Positions 1 to 10,774 of a stretch of DNA of 64,000 nt are shown here, piece after piece; position 1 is the first letter of the stretch; the number at the start of each line of letters is the position of its first letter. Below the pieces are notes generated by a model. It saw only the letters and a list, made by a program, of their open reading frames with translations, did not search any database and had not been told where the DNA came from. The DNA lies in the NCBI GenBank assembly GCA_028753945.1, contig JAPNXP010000004.1:2666001-2730000 (forward strand). Reading direction: 5' to 3'. Made by a program: the position numbers and the translations under genes. The stretch comes from Hexactinellida sp. DTS-2022 (taxonomy: Eukaryota > Porifera > Hexactinellida).

Positions 1-1930
1 TATGACACGCCTCCAGACCTTCTTCTGAGAATGATTTCATCCCTCTACCATCATTGTACTCTTCAATCAATTGAGCAGCATGAGCTAGTACCTTATGCAA
101 GGTAGGAGTGATACTAACCCAAGGAAATGTTACGATTATTGATTCGTAAGTATCTCTACACAATGTTGTAAATTTTTCGATATCGATTCGCTCGTCACAG
201 TTAAATACACGCAGTATAACAGCTAAATTTGTGTATATAATGTTGAGTGGAATGTGATATTCACAAGGAATTAACGTTGTGATCCAGTAAAAAAAATCCT
301 TCTTATTATCGTCCATTCGTTGAAAGCAACTCCGAGCCACATTTCCTGTCGAAGTTGTACCTCCTTGAGTAGAAGGACAGTCTATTTTAATGTGTATATT
401 TTCCCAGAGGAAGCTACGGACAAACACCATTGATTGACGAACTTTGGCTTTGGATGGTGCCCATTTTTTCTCTCCAGCTTGTAAATGGTATACCAGTTGC
501 ATAAACCATCCAAATATTCTCAAGTATCCATGGAGAGGGGAAACTGAGAGAATATTTTCATCTGATATGGGTTTATGTGTAATTCCAAATCTGTCTTTGC
601 TCGAAAGAGAAAGAAATTCTTCTTCATCGGTGTCTTCAAATATCTCAAATGCAGAATCAATTGAACGGTTAATAGGGAAACCCTGCTTAATAAGATCAAT
701 ATCCTTCAATTGATCTCGAGTTGATGTGCATAAGTGGCAAGATGCTCCACCTGCTCCGTCTAAGATAGATGCTATTTTAGTATCAAATAAGCACCTTGTG
801 AGCTCGATATTAACATTTCCAGCTGTTAATTGGATTCCATCTACCTTTAAACTTTTAGTAGCAGGATTAATTATAGAATCCATTAAATACTTATCGCTAT
901 CTTCGCTTTCACCTAATGCCAATATGGCAACTGGTCTCATAGAAAAAGGGGAATTTGGAGAAGGGTTCGTCCATAAAGTGTTCCCTAAAGAATCTTTTAG
1001 CCAGAGTATTTTAAATGCGAACAAGAGAAAACATTTAGTTGTGAGGTCTGGATGATTTTGCATTTGGTTGAAACCGTGTGTGATCCTGAGCCATCTAAAC
1101 CATCAGTTAGCTTTGCGGTAAGAGGATAATTAGCATTTTCAGATATTTCCCCCTCAACTATCTGGCGAATTGTTTGCGCTACGATCAATTTGTAAGGAAG
1201 GTAGATACCAACTGGAGTGCCAAGGTCTTTGTGAAAATATTTCATTTCATTTACTAAACAGTTGTCCTGACGAAATGTGGCAACTCTGTTGTAAGATGCG
1301 ATTAAAATATTATCTTGCTGTAAAAAACGTCTCAATTCCCGATACTTGAGTTTCCCAATTGAAAGAAAATCCAATAAGAACAAGGAATTTCTATCAGACA
1401 GGGATGTATTGTTCAGTTCTCCATACGTTCCCTTCTCAACAATTTCTTTGCAAACTCCAATGGTAGTATAATCCTTTTCTTCATTGGAAATTAGCATGAG
1501 ACATAAAGATGCCACTGTCTTTGGTGTAACTTCCTCAAGTTCAGCTATGGACTTTATGTGTGTCAATAGTGACACGAGTCGGTGTCTAAGTTGTTGAAGG
1601 TGTAACTTTAGAAGTGGCGTTCGGATTTCTTTATTGGAATCAAGTTCAAACATGAGTTTTGGCGTCGGCTCAGTTGAGAAATCGGATGACTTACGCTTCT
1701 TCAAGCTCGATGTCTGAGTAAATGGAATATTAATGAAGTGCATTAGTTCCCAACTCCCTATATCACCATTCTGCACAAATTTTCTTCTAGTGTCCTTGAG
1801 ATGCATTAACTTAGAACGTATGCTAGGTAATTCTGTCTCGGTAATTGGGACTCGTAGAGTATTTGTTCTGACGCTTCACGAGTATTGTTGTTGCAGGATT
1901 CGAGAATGTTATATGCTTGAATATTGTTCA
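1..1930 (-). pseudogene. RAG1-like (RAG1/Transib superfamily) transposase, copy 1, window-truncated
   Basis: DDE recombinase of the RAG1/Transib type, which cuts and pastes its own transposon in the nucleus. Read on the minus strand the protein runs from about 1,900 down to base 1. Seen: an N-terminal part (997-1806) ending in AKLTDGLDGSGSH (about 1,075-1,115), then NPSPNSPFSMRPVAILALG (about 905-960), LFDTKIASILDG (about 755-790), the zinc-type CHLCTSTR (about 718-739), HKVLAHAAQLIE (62-97) and SEEGLEACH (2-25). These follow, in order, RAG1's DGMGD, YDEKL (catalytic D708), CTLCDATR (C727/C730), HKTLAH (H937/H942) and SEGNESGNK (catalytic E962). So both zinc pairs and all three acidic positions are present; which D of TDGLDG is the first catalytic Asp is ambiguous. 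A frameshift at about 1,076-1,080 makes GSH continue as GFNQMQN in another frame; a further break near 1,870 separates NNNTREASEQ. The C-terminal end lies left of the window. Confidence 0.85.
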
Positions 1931-2591
1931 TGTTTTCGTTATAACTAATAGATTTAGAACTACCCAAAATAAATCAACACAGTTTAATTATAATTTAAAA
2001 GCAACAACATTAATTTACTGAAATAATAGCTTGCAGAATTGATGTAATTTTAGTCCGAAAGACAACTTAGAATTTGTGTAAAAAAATCTGCACGGATTTG
2101 TCAATTAGCAATAAGATATAACATTAAGAGAATTAGCTCAAGAATTAAGTAGAATAATTGTCTGGGTTGTACAAATTGGGCCATAGAAGATCGAACTCTA
2201 AGAGTAGGTGATTATGTTATTATAACTTTATTAGAATTAGTTTTATAAAAAGCAGTGAGATTCTGAAAGCATTAGAAAAAGAGTTGTGATAAATAACATG
2301 ATGGAAACTAGACAAAATTTGACTGTATATAGTTTACGTACCCAACTTGAAAGCTAAATACATATTTTAGATGAGTTGATGGAACTTTATAGGTTTTCTA
2401 AAATCGAAATTATGCATAGAAACCATACATGATAATTGGAACTCAAACACAGTTATTTTAATTGACAGAAGGAATTTGGCTAAAGGAATTATATTTCAAT
2501 GAAAGTTAGATATCCAGAATTCAATAGGAAAAGTTAGGAGCAAATCGACGGACTCCAAAATTTTAGCTAATACGACTGATTTGCCCACTGT
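1931..2591 (-). mobile_element. 5' flank and outer terminus of RAG1-like element copy 1
   Basis: Noncoding AT-rich DNA between the start of the RAG1-like frame and the putative element end. The last 40 bases (about 2,553-2,591) match the corresponding place beside copy 2 (about 29,487-29,524), and similarity stops there in both copies. Read inward the end begins CACAGTGGGCAAATCAG. Its first seven bases equal the V(D)J recombination-signal heptamer and resemble known Transib/ProtoRAG ends. The next five bases outward are TAACG, the expected place of a 5-bp target duplication, but the other end is outside the window. Confidence 0.6.
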
Positions 2592-2596
2592 GTAAC

Positions 2597-3140
2597 GTTG
2601 GGTTCAATTATAATTTTCAACTACAGTTACAATTACAATTTTAAGGATTTGTGTTTTCCAATACAATTACAATTACAATTATACTTATTTGTGTTTTCAG
2701 TTACAATTACAATTACTATGTCAAAAAAGTAAATTAATTACTATTTTAATTGAACCCAATCCTATGAGTAGGTCGATGGCATCATTGCTGACTACTGAAT
2801 GCTCAATATTACGTATTTACCCTTATGATTACAAAGAGAAGCCATTTATTAATGTAAAATTAACCCCGTATTAGAAGTCTAGCAAAAATGTCAAGCCAGG
2901 TCATACTGGTGTCTGATAATTTATATTAATAAATAATTATCACTAGAAAACGTGTAATCGACAATTTTTAAGAACTAATTATTACAATCAAAATTTCCAA
3001 AATGTATTGATGCTTTTTAATTACAATTACAATTACATTATAGGGATTTGTGTTTTTCAATTACAATTACAATTACAATTATTTCAAAAACATAATTAAT
3101 TGTAATTGAATTAATTACAATTATAATTGAACCCAACCCT
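2597..3140. repeat. MITE-like block built of AATTAC words
   Basis: The block opens with GTTGGGTTCAATTATAA near 2,608 and closes with AATTGAACCCAACCC near 3,135, an inverted pair. A second closing copy sits near 2,745-2,763, so two overlapping or nested elements are likely. The interior is CAATTACAATTA iterations separated by GGATTTGTGTTTT. The ends resemble the CAGGGTTGGGTTC terminus of the element at 59,329. No clean target duplication was found. About 2,765-2,990 is non-iterated filler. Confidence 0.5.
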
Positions 3141-3141
3141 G

Positions 3142-3186
3142 GTTAGGAGTGTTCAATTCTAGACCTGTATAATACTCTGCGTGGAA
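3142..3186. repeat. Short dispersed repeat shared with 17,946-17,992
   Basis: TTAGGAGTGTTCAATT followed a few bases later by CCTGTATAATA occurs here and again at about 17,950-17,990 in the same orientation. It is too short to assign. The surrounding 3,190-3,570 holds no gene I can recognise. Confidence 0.4.
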
Positions 3187-3579
3187 TAGCATTTAATTTG
3201 CAATTTTAATTAATTTATCAACTATTAACGTGACAATCTTTAATGTATTTTCATAATAATTATCATAATTTACTACAATATTCATTGATGGGCTCTAAAT
3301 CTAGTTTATTAATTGATTCCTTTATAGTTAAGACTGCAGTATACTACTTGATTTGTTAATTAACCCATTTATCTGCACTAATGCTGATAAATGCTAAACG
3401 TACATGCGACGAAATGTCCGCCATTATTTTCAAATAGCTCTATTATCCTACAACTATTGTTTTCAACTAAATCCATGCTTTCAATATGTTGCAATTTCGC
3501 CTGCGTGGACTAATCCATTGCATTGACTTCATTAGACAGCAACTTAACTTTTTCGACTGTTCTTGGAGTTTGTCATCCA

Positions 3580-4180
3580 CTAGCATGAACTCACCCTGAT
3601 AAGCGGACACTTAATTCTGAAAAATATACTGCATCTAAGTTGATCTAACCATAAACTATTATTACAGTTTATGAATGACCAAATGTGGCTATCAGTCCTC
3701 CCTGTATGGGGAGGAGGAGAAGCTTTCTTTGACATCAGATCGTAAAGTTCGCAGTCATCGAAACCAGATGCCAATAAACCTAGCAATTTGTTATTCATCA
3801 CGTCTCGCTGTAAACTAGGCAAACTGAATCGAACTCATTCAAACTCATCCCACTGAGCTCTACAGTGTCAAGATAAGAGCTAGCAGATTTTAACTGAGTA
3901 CTGATATGCTCTACTGCTAATTGCGATATATTATTGGGATTGGGATACATCATCATTTGTTCACGAGATGCTGAAAGTTTCCTCTATTCAATCTCATTTG
4001 GAGCTGAGAGAATCGCACTTAATAGCCTTGTTCTAAAAAAAAGAGTAATTGACAATTTTCCCCAGACAGATTTGGGCTTTCGTTTATCTCCTTTGTTCAA
4101 AGCATCTCTTACGGTATGGGAGCTATCATAGCCGAGTTTTTGGAGAACTACGACGAATTGCTCTATTGAAGTCATTACTA
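3580..4180 (-). pseudogene. Decayed ORF resembling the MULE-associated protein at 52.5-53.5 kb
   Basis: A minus-strand frame (3,984-4,175) contains KSVWGKLSITLFFRTR, close to NSVWGKLSRHIFGRNR in the protein encoded at 52,517-53,480 inside the large MULE-like element. Both start with a short hydrophobic helical stretch before this motif. The downstream frame (3,580-3,822) shows no further recognisable motif. I infer a relic of the same mobile-element protein family. Function unknown; the similarity is short and may be convergent. Confidence 0.3.
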
Positions 4181-4256
4181 GATGAGATGATAATAATGAT
4201 TAATAATTAATGCATATCTATACTATTAGAACACAATTAATCTTTATATATATATA

Positions 4257-4580
4257 CAGTACACCCTCGCTAATCCGAACAGAGGTGTTCAGATTCAAGA
4301 ATCTTCTGTTCCGATTAGTGAATTCGTTCGGATTAGTGAAGTAATGCTTTTCTCATCTATAATTGAGAATCTCGATAATCTGAAACACTCTTGTACAAAC
4401 CTTGTAATCCGCACTAGACATCTAGTGTACTCCTTATAATACTTGCCTGAGACATATTTTTTACACTTCCATTGCAATTTACGATTTTTTCTCACATTTA
4501 TTGGAAGAATATTTTGGTATCTCCTGTTCGGATTAGCGAGTGTACGGATTAGCGGGGTTCGGATTAGCGAGGGTGTACTG
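4257..4580. mobile_element. pogo/Tigger-type MITE
   Basis: A 324-bp element starting CAGTACACCCTCGCTAATCC and ending in its inverted copy, flanked by TA on both sides, as expected for pogo/Tc1-mariner insertions. Several imperfect copies of TTCGGATTAGCGAG lie inside both ends. It has no transposase; frames inside it (for example 4,295-4,495) are not genes. Confidence 0.8.
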
Positions 4581-4584
4581 TATA

Positions 4585-5830
4585 TCTATATTATTAAATC
4601 TCGATTGTTGTGTGTGTGTTTGTGTGTTTGTGTGTTTGTTTGTCCGGATTGTATTAAAGTGACGGGGGTTAGAAACCGCATTAATATATGAGATCTAAAT
4701 TAACTTTCAAATGTTATAATTGGTAACAAATACTATAATAGGTGAACAAGTATGCTGAAAACGAATTTCGCATTTATAAATTTCTAATATGAATATTTGT
4801 TGTTGTTGTTTACACAAAAAGGTAAACAAATTAGTGAAAATTCAAATCAAACCAGAAGTTAGCTTTCAACGGGTATTATAGGTAAACAAGTATGCTGATT
4901 TCGAATTTCGCGTTTATAAATTTATAATATGACTATTTGTTGTTGTTGTTTACACAAAAAGGTAAACAAATTAGTGAAAATTCAAAATCAAACCAGAAGT
5001 TAGCTTTCAACGGGTATTATTGGTAAACAAGTATGCTGATTTCGAATTTCACGTTTATAAATTTATAATATGACTATTTGTTGTTGTTGTTTACACAAAA
5101 AGGTAAACAAATTAGTGAAAATTCAAAATCAAACCAGAAGTTAGCTTTCAACGGGTTTTATAGGTAAACAAGTATGCTGATTTCGAATTTCACGTTTATA
5201 AATTTATAATATGACTATTTGTTGTTGTTGTTTACACAAAAAGGTAAACAAATTAGTGAAAATTCAAATCAAACCAGAAGTTAGCTTTCAACGGATATTA
5301 TAGGTAAACAAGTATGCTGATTTCGAATTTCGCGTTTATAAATTTCTAATATGAATATTTGTTGTTGTTGTTTACACAAAAAGGTAAACAAATTAGTGAA
5401 AATTCAAATCAAACCAGAAGTTAGCTTTCAACGGGTACTATAGGTAAACATGTATGCTGATTTCGAATTTCGCGTTTATAAATTTCTAATATGAATATTT
5501 GTTGTTGTTGTTTACACAAAAAGGTAAACAAATTAGTGAAAATTCAAATCAAACCAAAAGTTAGCTTTCAACGGGTATTATTGGTAAATAAGTATGCTGA
5601 ACACGAATTTCGCATTTATAAAATTATAATATGAGTATTTGTTGTTGTTGTTGTTGTTGTTGTTTACACAAATAGGTAAACACATTAATGAAAATTCAAA
5701 ATCATGACGTCCCTTGCAACCATTTCCCATGGTAGAAAGTGTGAGGAGTATGGCCGCACAGCGGTCGTTAACTTGAGGTGCGTAGCACCGATCTGTCGCA
5801 ATGCGACCGAGACCGAAGGGCTCGTATATA
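4585..5830 (+). mobile_element. Helentron/Helitron-like nonautonomous element carrying a satellite
   Basis: The left part has TATATTATTAAATCTCGA followed by a (TG/TTTG)n stretch and TTTGTCCGGATTG, a layout typical of Helentron-type 5' regions. A tandem array follows. The right part (about 5,735-5,830) holds short GC-rich hairpins such as GGTGCGTAGCACC and a GACCGAAGGGCTCG tail, repeated near 7,355-7,376. No Rep/helicase gene is present. Family assignment is from layout only. Confidence 0.45.
4735..5700. repeat. 140-bp satellite array, seven units
   Basis: GTATGCTGA recurs at about 4,750, 4,890, 5,031, 5,172, 5,312, 5,452 and 5,592, giving a period of 140-141 bp. Each unit holds GGTAAACAAGTATGCTGA, a (TTG)n run and GAAAATTCAAATCAAACC. 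Units differ by a few substitutions; the last has an expanded (TTG)n. Confidence 0.92.
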
Positions 5831-6362
5831 TTAAAAGCGGAATTGTTGTTTGTTTGTTTGTTTGTGTGTTTGTCCAGAATTGATTGGAAAGACTACGAGT
5901 CCCAGAAACCTGAAAATTTGTATCTTAGGGTAATTTTCAACGATCTATTGGTTTTTGAAACTAAATAACGGGATTATGATTATCACAGTTGCGAAAAACA
6001 GATATTTTGTACTAACTTACCAATTTTGCTCAGATCTATAGAAAATTCCAAGCATTAGACCTACACTAAATTTCTACACCTGATTGCATTTCAAGAATTC
6101 CCATTTTTCTTCTGATTGTGACACAGTTAATTAATTAGTCCCTACACTAATCAACCATAAATAGTGTATCGTACCTTCACAGGTATAGCAAACAAAGTGC
6201 AAGTGTGTGTGTACATTGTGTTTGTGTATGTGTTTGTCCAGAATTAATAAGAAATACCACAAGTCCTAGAAAGCTAAAAATTGGCATGCAGGGGCAATTT
6301 TACACCATTACAACGATCTATTGGTTTTCTAAGCGAAATAACGGGATTATGACGTCATAAAC
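5822..6362. repeat. Two degenerate Helentron-like 5' ends in direct orientation
   Basis: TTTGTCCAGAATT... at 5,868-5,990 and 6,232-6,355 are direct copies about 120 bp long, both containing CGATCTATTGGTTTT and AATAACGGGATTATGA. Each is preceded by a T/G-rich run. The 6,000-6,230 stretch between them has no gene. Confidence 0.55.
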
Positions 6363-6369
6363 GCACATA

Positions 6370-6633
6370 CCGTATATAATCTAATAGTAGCCCCTATTCG
6401 AATAATTGCCTACCTCCAATAATAGCCCCCAAATTAGCAAATGCTAATTTATTACCGGCACCCTGAGTAAATTTCTTAATCTAATATTGATGGCAATACG
6501 ATTGTCAACTGACTTCACTAAATAAATTGTATTAATATGTGATATTCTCGAAAAGTCACAAACATTATTGGTCAGAACATGGCCTAAAAATCAATAATCG
6601 CCTAGGCTAGTGCTACTAATCGAATAAATACTG
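6370..6633. mobile_element. TA-flanked MITE, CCGTATTTA family, older copy
   Basis: Diverged TIRs of the form CCGTATWTAWTC...AATAGTAGCC, with TA on each side. The same family occurs at 56,321-56,579. It is a 264-bp noncoding element. The following 6,640-7,240 holds nothing I recognise. Confidence 0.65.
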
Positions 6634-7249
6634 TATTTTGGAATAACTATTTCAGTTCTTTTCCGATTCGCCCACAATTTTAGATTGCAAGACAACATGA
6701 AATGAGAGACACGTATACGGATTTATGGGATTGTGAAGTCACGCAAGAACTAATTTGGATTCAGCTCTTACAATTTTGATTCGATCGTCAAACAATTTTG
6801 TCACATTATACAAGAGAATGTATTGCATGGCTCTAGAAATATTTAGAATTTTCGCATTTTATCTGAGCCAGGCAATATTATAAATGTAACTTCCAATTGC
6901 TTGCGTCATTGCACATATTGAAGTTTGATGATTTAATCTTCACCTACGTTTTTTCCGAAATTGCATACTTGATTAATCCAGTTTTGCTTCTATCAAGTTT
7001 ATTTCTATTCGTGATGTATTTAGCTTAAGGCAATCACATAAGCATGCATACATATTACTATCAAAGTAATTCAACTACTTACAAACAATTTACTATGCTG
7101 TTAAATAAAATCATGGTTTACTAATATAACATGAATGAATGAATTAATTAGTTGACATACTTTGATCCCAAATAGCAGCATACTGAATTGTGTACGTGTA
7201 ATTTGCAAGTCACAGGTTTAACTTAATTAATATGAGTGATATTTGAGGA

Positions 7250-7400
7250 GAGTAAGGCGCGAAGCGGCCGTTAGTAAATTGTATTGCGTAGTGTCTAACA
7301 CAAACGAACTAAAGTCGCCAAGCGACTTTTGTAAAAGAGTGATCCGTCGCGAAGCGACCTAGACCGAAGGGCTCGTACAATTAAAACACAATTATTCTTT
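7250..7400. repeat. Helentron-like tail with GC-rich hairpins
   Basis: Contains GGCGCGAAGCGGCC, the hairpin AAGTCGCCAAGCGACTTT and CGTCGCGAAGCGACCTAGA, then GACCGAAGGGCTCGTA, the same closing words as at 5,803-5,825. It is followed by an A/T- and TG-rich segment like the other element starts. Confidence 0.45.
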
Positions 7401-7479
7401 GTGTATATATGTGTATATCTTTGTAGGTGTGTATATAATTGATTGGAGAAACTTCAATACCGACAGGGCTTATTTTCTA

Positions 7480-7805
7480 AGTTGTTTAATACGTCTTTTA
7501 TTGGCTACGTATTACGTATAATACGTATAATGTAATACGTATTATACGAATACCTTACATATAATATCGAGCTCATGGAATTTGCTTTGAACAACTTTTG
7601 GTTTAATCGTTATTCTTTTATTGTAGTATAGTTTGTATAGTACAAATATGATTATTTGCTAGATGTTGTTTTTACAACAAGAATTAGAAATATTCTATTG
7701 AATTTACTTCAAAAACATTCCTGGTTGATCATAGATTTAACGTATAATACGTACTCGTGGATAGCGTATTACGTATAATACGTACGCATTACGCGTATAA
7801 ACAGG
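7480..7805. repeat. Region framed by TACGTATAATACG palindromes
   Basis: ACGTATTACGTATAATACG occurs near 7,505-7,550 and again near 7,740-7,795. These self-complementary words frame about 190 bp of unrelated AT-rich sequence. It resembles the ACGTATA element at 39,360, but no precise ends or target duplication were seen. 7,810-8,060 has no recognisable gene. Confidence 0.45.
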
Positions 7806-8069
7806 GTATTTTTGGGTCTGGCTCGGACAAGTTCGACTCTTGAACAAAATTCACACCTACAATGGAATTATAATTTCATTGTCACATTTGTGAAAATGTA
7901 AAAATCCACCTAATTGCTTATAACTCACGCTCCCATGAGAGATAGAAACGTTAAAATTTTCTACATCACGAAGATTAATAGTACCAATATTTCCCCTCCC
8001 CAAAATCACAAATATGCTTAATAGTTGTCAAATTCTACGTCATCTTTGACTATACAAATTCCCCTTTGC

Positions 8070-8424
8070 GAGACACGAACTGCCGAATGTAACACACAAC
8101 AATTGCTAAACGGTTGTTGTATGGAGTTCGACACGTCGCAAACGACCGAGCAATCGTAGTGTAATAGATGTTAGAAGTGTATAAACCCAGGCACGGATCC
8201 AGCGTGGGGGTGCGGACCCCCCCAACTCTTCATGAGATTGGACTCAGAGACTATCACATTTCACAGATGGCTAAATTAGAGTGATAGTTACGATATGGTT
8301 TAAATTTGCACCCCCCACTAATTCTAGCCTGGATCCGTCCATGTATAAACCATACACCAACCGCTTATCGGTTGGTGTGTGTTGTGTTCTGTCACGAAAC
8401 AATTTAGCTAGCGAAGCGCGCTAG
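8070..8424 (+). mobile_element. Helitron-like 3' segment with terminal hairpin and CTAG end
   Basis: Ends with CTAGCG-AAGCG-CGCTAG (6-bp stem) immediately before T, matching the Helitron rule of a hairpin followed by CTRR. TGTTAGAAGTGTATAAAC upstream also occurs, in inverse orientation, in the related tail at 29,708-29,815. A hAT MITE interrupts it at 8,187. Confidence 0.55.
8187..8342. mobile_element. 156-bp hAT-type MITE inside the Helitron-like tail
   Basis: Inverted ends share ACGGATCCAG. Exact 8-bp duplications GTATAAAC flank it at 8,179-8,186 and 8,343-8,350. The interior has a GGGGGTGC / GCACCCCCC inverted pair. No coding content. Confidence 0.85.
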
Positions 8425-8434
8425 TACACTACTA

Positions 8435-8933
8435 CAGTGGAACCTCTATAAGTGGGGGAGCTGGGACGGGGAAAATTTCAATTGCCCCCCATTCCCCGGT
8501 TATAAAATTCAATTGGAAAAACATTATATATGCTATATTATACAAAATATTCATATAACACACACATTAATGCACGTTCTAGTTCTTATTTGTATATTAT
8601 GACAATTTAGTTAACTGCTGATCTACACTAGGTGATTTCTTCTAAAAACATCAGAGTAGATCAATCGAAAATATTTTTTCTGTAGAACTTTTGAGTCGAT
8701 TTATTGGAAATATTGTATTATTTTATAAGAATCATGTTAGGATTTGTCCATTCCCCCATTTATGGAGGTTGTTTTGTATGGAGATAAAAACTCCTTGAAA
8801 TTTATGGTCCCCCATTCCCCACTTCCCCGCTTATAGAGTTTCATTTGTATGGATATATACGAATATGGTAAAAAAATTCCCCACTTATGGAGGTTCCCCA
8901 TTTATAGAGACCCCACTTATAGAGGTTGCACTG
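8435..8933. mobile_element. pogo/Tigger-type MITE
   Basis: Starts CAGTGGAACCTCTATAAG and ends with the near-exact complement (CTTATAGAGGTTGCACTG), with TA on both sides. Several internal copies of CCCCACTTATGGAGGTT suggest reiterated subterminal sites. It begins ten bases after the Helitron-like end. Confidence 0.85.
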
Positions 8934-8954
8934 TATATTGTAATATTATATAAT

Positions 8955-9060
8955 TATAGTATTAGGACTGCGAATTTCCTTCCGCAGGACTTGGGCATCC
9001 AAACCTTGAGGGCTACGTTATTGTAAATTCAATTTTGAGATCTGATCCTTGAAAATGTAG
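8955..9060. repeat. About 100-bp repeat shared with 36,408-36,530
   Basis: CTTGGGCATCCAAACCTTG followed by ACGTTATTGTAAATT and GATCTGATC occurs in the same orientation in both places. In the other copy the start is a clearer CGGCGG...CCGCCG inverted pair. Family not recognised. Confidence 0.6.
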
Positions 9061-9072
9061 TGGTTACTACAG

Positions 9073-10645
9073 TGGTTCACAACTTTTTTGTGCTGGCGGC
9101 ACCCTTTTGCAACGTATTCGTTTCAGCGGCATCCCAAATCTGAGATTGAGGCAGACCGGCTAATGCTAGTATATATTAGAATTATAAGAACTACACATAC
9201 TATGATAATATAGGACTAATCGATTGCATCCTACAGTTAATCAATTCATGGAAACTTGTGCTTGATGAGAGTGACAAATACTTTGAATATTAGGACGGAC
9301 ACTAGACAAGCAAACGCGCATTTCTTCTTCTACTAATTGCAGTCTCTCCCTTTTGATACATTTTATATTTGTGAGTGTGGAGAAACCAAGTTCACATAAG
9401 TATGATGTGAAAACTGTAGTAGTATTATAAGAGCTTTTTTTCGCTATGTGAGGTATATTCTTCTCGAATAAATATCCAGAATGTTACCAGTTGTACTTCC
9501 TTATACTTTAATTTGAGAGTTCCGTCATTACGAATATCAACCAACTCTTCTTCCTCTTTGATATTTAGTTGATCTTTTAATTCATACTGAATAAAATGGT
9601 TTCTTATCCAGTCATAGTCTTCAATAGCTAAATTGGGAAAGTCATGTTGAATTTTTGATTCCAGTATGTTAAGGTGCTCACTAACAAGAGGAATAATCTC
9701 TTTATTATTTGTTGCTCCAGTATTCGGGAACATGCATATATTTCTTTCAGCCAATCTAATTCTCCAAAGGGATATTTTATCTTCCAGAACGCGAATTTTA
9801 TCCGTAGATGTCAGGATATTATCATTCCTCCCTTGCAAGCTAGAATTTACCTTATTTAATAATTCAAAAATATCTGCTAGATAAGATAAGTTTGCACACC
9901 AAAATGCATCTGCCAACAATTCACAAAATTCATCCTTACCTTCAAGTGATTAGAAATTAAGCATTTCTTCTTTCAATTCATACACACGAGGCAAGACCCT
10001 TCCTCTTGATAGCCATCTGATTTCTGTATGGAGGATTGAGTTAACATATTGAGACCCAATTTCTTCATAAAGCTTTGTAAATAAACGAGATTTGAGCACT
10101 CTGCTCTTGTTAAAATTAACCATTTTTACAGCCTCATCAAGTGAACCTTTTAGTTGAAGTCCCAGTGTTTTTGCAACCAATGCTTCACGGTGCAAAAAGC
10201 AATGTGTTGAGATAATTGTCTTTGTTTGCTATTTTTGCTAATGTTACAAATCCTTTTATTGACCCAACCATTGATGGAGCACCTTCTGTACAAATTCCTA
10301 CTCAGCATTCTCATGATAAGCCAACAGAAGAGAAATAATGATTCAACGTCTGAAATATATATTGACCTGTTGTTGATCCTTCAAGCTCTTAACAACATAG
10401 AAACTGATCTACAATTTTGTCGTCACATAGATAACGAATGAAAGCTAGCAATTGAGCTTTCCCTCCAATATCTGCTGATTCATCAACTTGGAGTGCGTAC
10501 TTATTATTGCTTTTGATAGATTCACAAACAGTTCTTTCGATGTCCACAGATATGTGATGAATGCGTCTGCTAATGGTATTATCAGAGAGAGGAATTTAGT
10601 TAATTCTTGCTCAGCTTGGGCACTACTCATTGTCTTTTGTGTTCT
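9073..10645 (-). pseudogene. hAT (Charlie/ZBED5-FAM200-like) transposase relic
   Basis: Minus-strand protein fragments match hAT transposases of the lineage domesticated as ZBED5, FAM200 and SCAND3. In order: ALVAKTLGLQLKGSLDEAVK and ILHTEIRWLSRGRVLPRVYE (9,950-10,195); then, after one stop, AFWCANLSYLADIFELLN and SLQGRNDNILTSTDKIRVLE (9,425-9,919); then in shifted frames YLCELGFSTLTNIK and VEEEMRVCLSSVRPNIQ, the C-terminal dimerisation region (about 9,240-9,420). A CAGTGGTTCACAACTTTTT terminus sits at 9,073, as expected for the 3' end of a Charlie-like element. The N-terminal BED finger and first catalytic region are missing: recognisable sequence stops near 10,640, next to a Helitron-like end. 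Several stops and frameshifts; not functional. Confidence 0.85.
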
Positions 10646-10680
10646 GCTGCGAAGCGACCTAGCAAGCGAAGCGCGCTAGT
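10640..10680 (+). mobile_element. Helitron-like 3' end fragment
   Basis: TGCGAAGCGACCTAGCAAGC followed by GAAGCGCGCTAGT repeats the hairpin end at 8,405-8,425. It abuts the truncated 5' side of the hAT relic, so the Helitron-like element may have inserted into or carried that fragment. 10,681-10,774 has no assignable content. Confidence 0.5.
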
Positions 10681-10774
10681 AATAGATATTTACAAATTCC
10701 CAGTAGTAATTCTTTCAACCAATGAGTAATTTGAGTTTCAATCAAAATAAATATAATAACATTATGTGTAGATA

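Noticed and set aside
4735..5700. Regular repeats considered as a CRISPR array
   Set aside because: Whole 140-bp units are repeated with no unique spacers, and the context is eukaryotic; it is a satellite.
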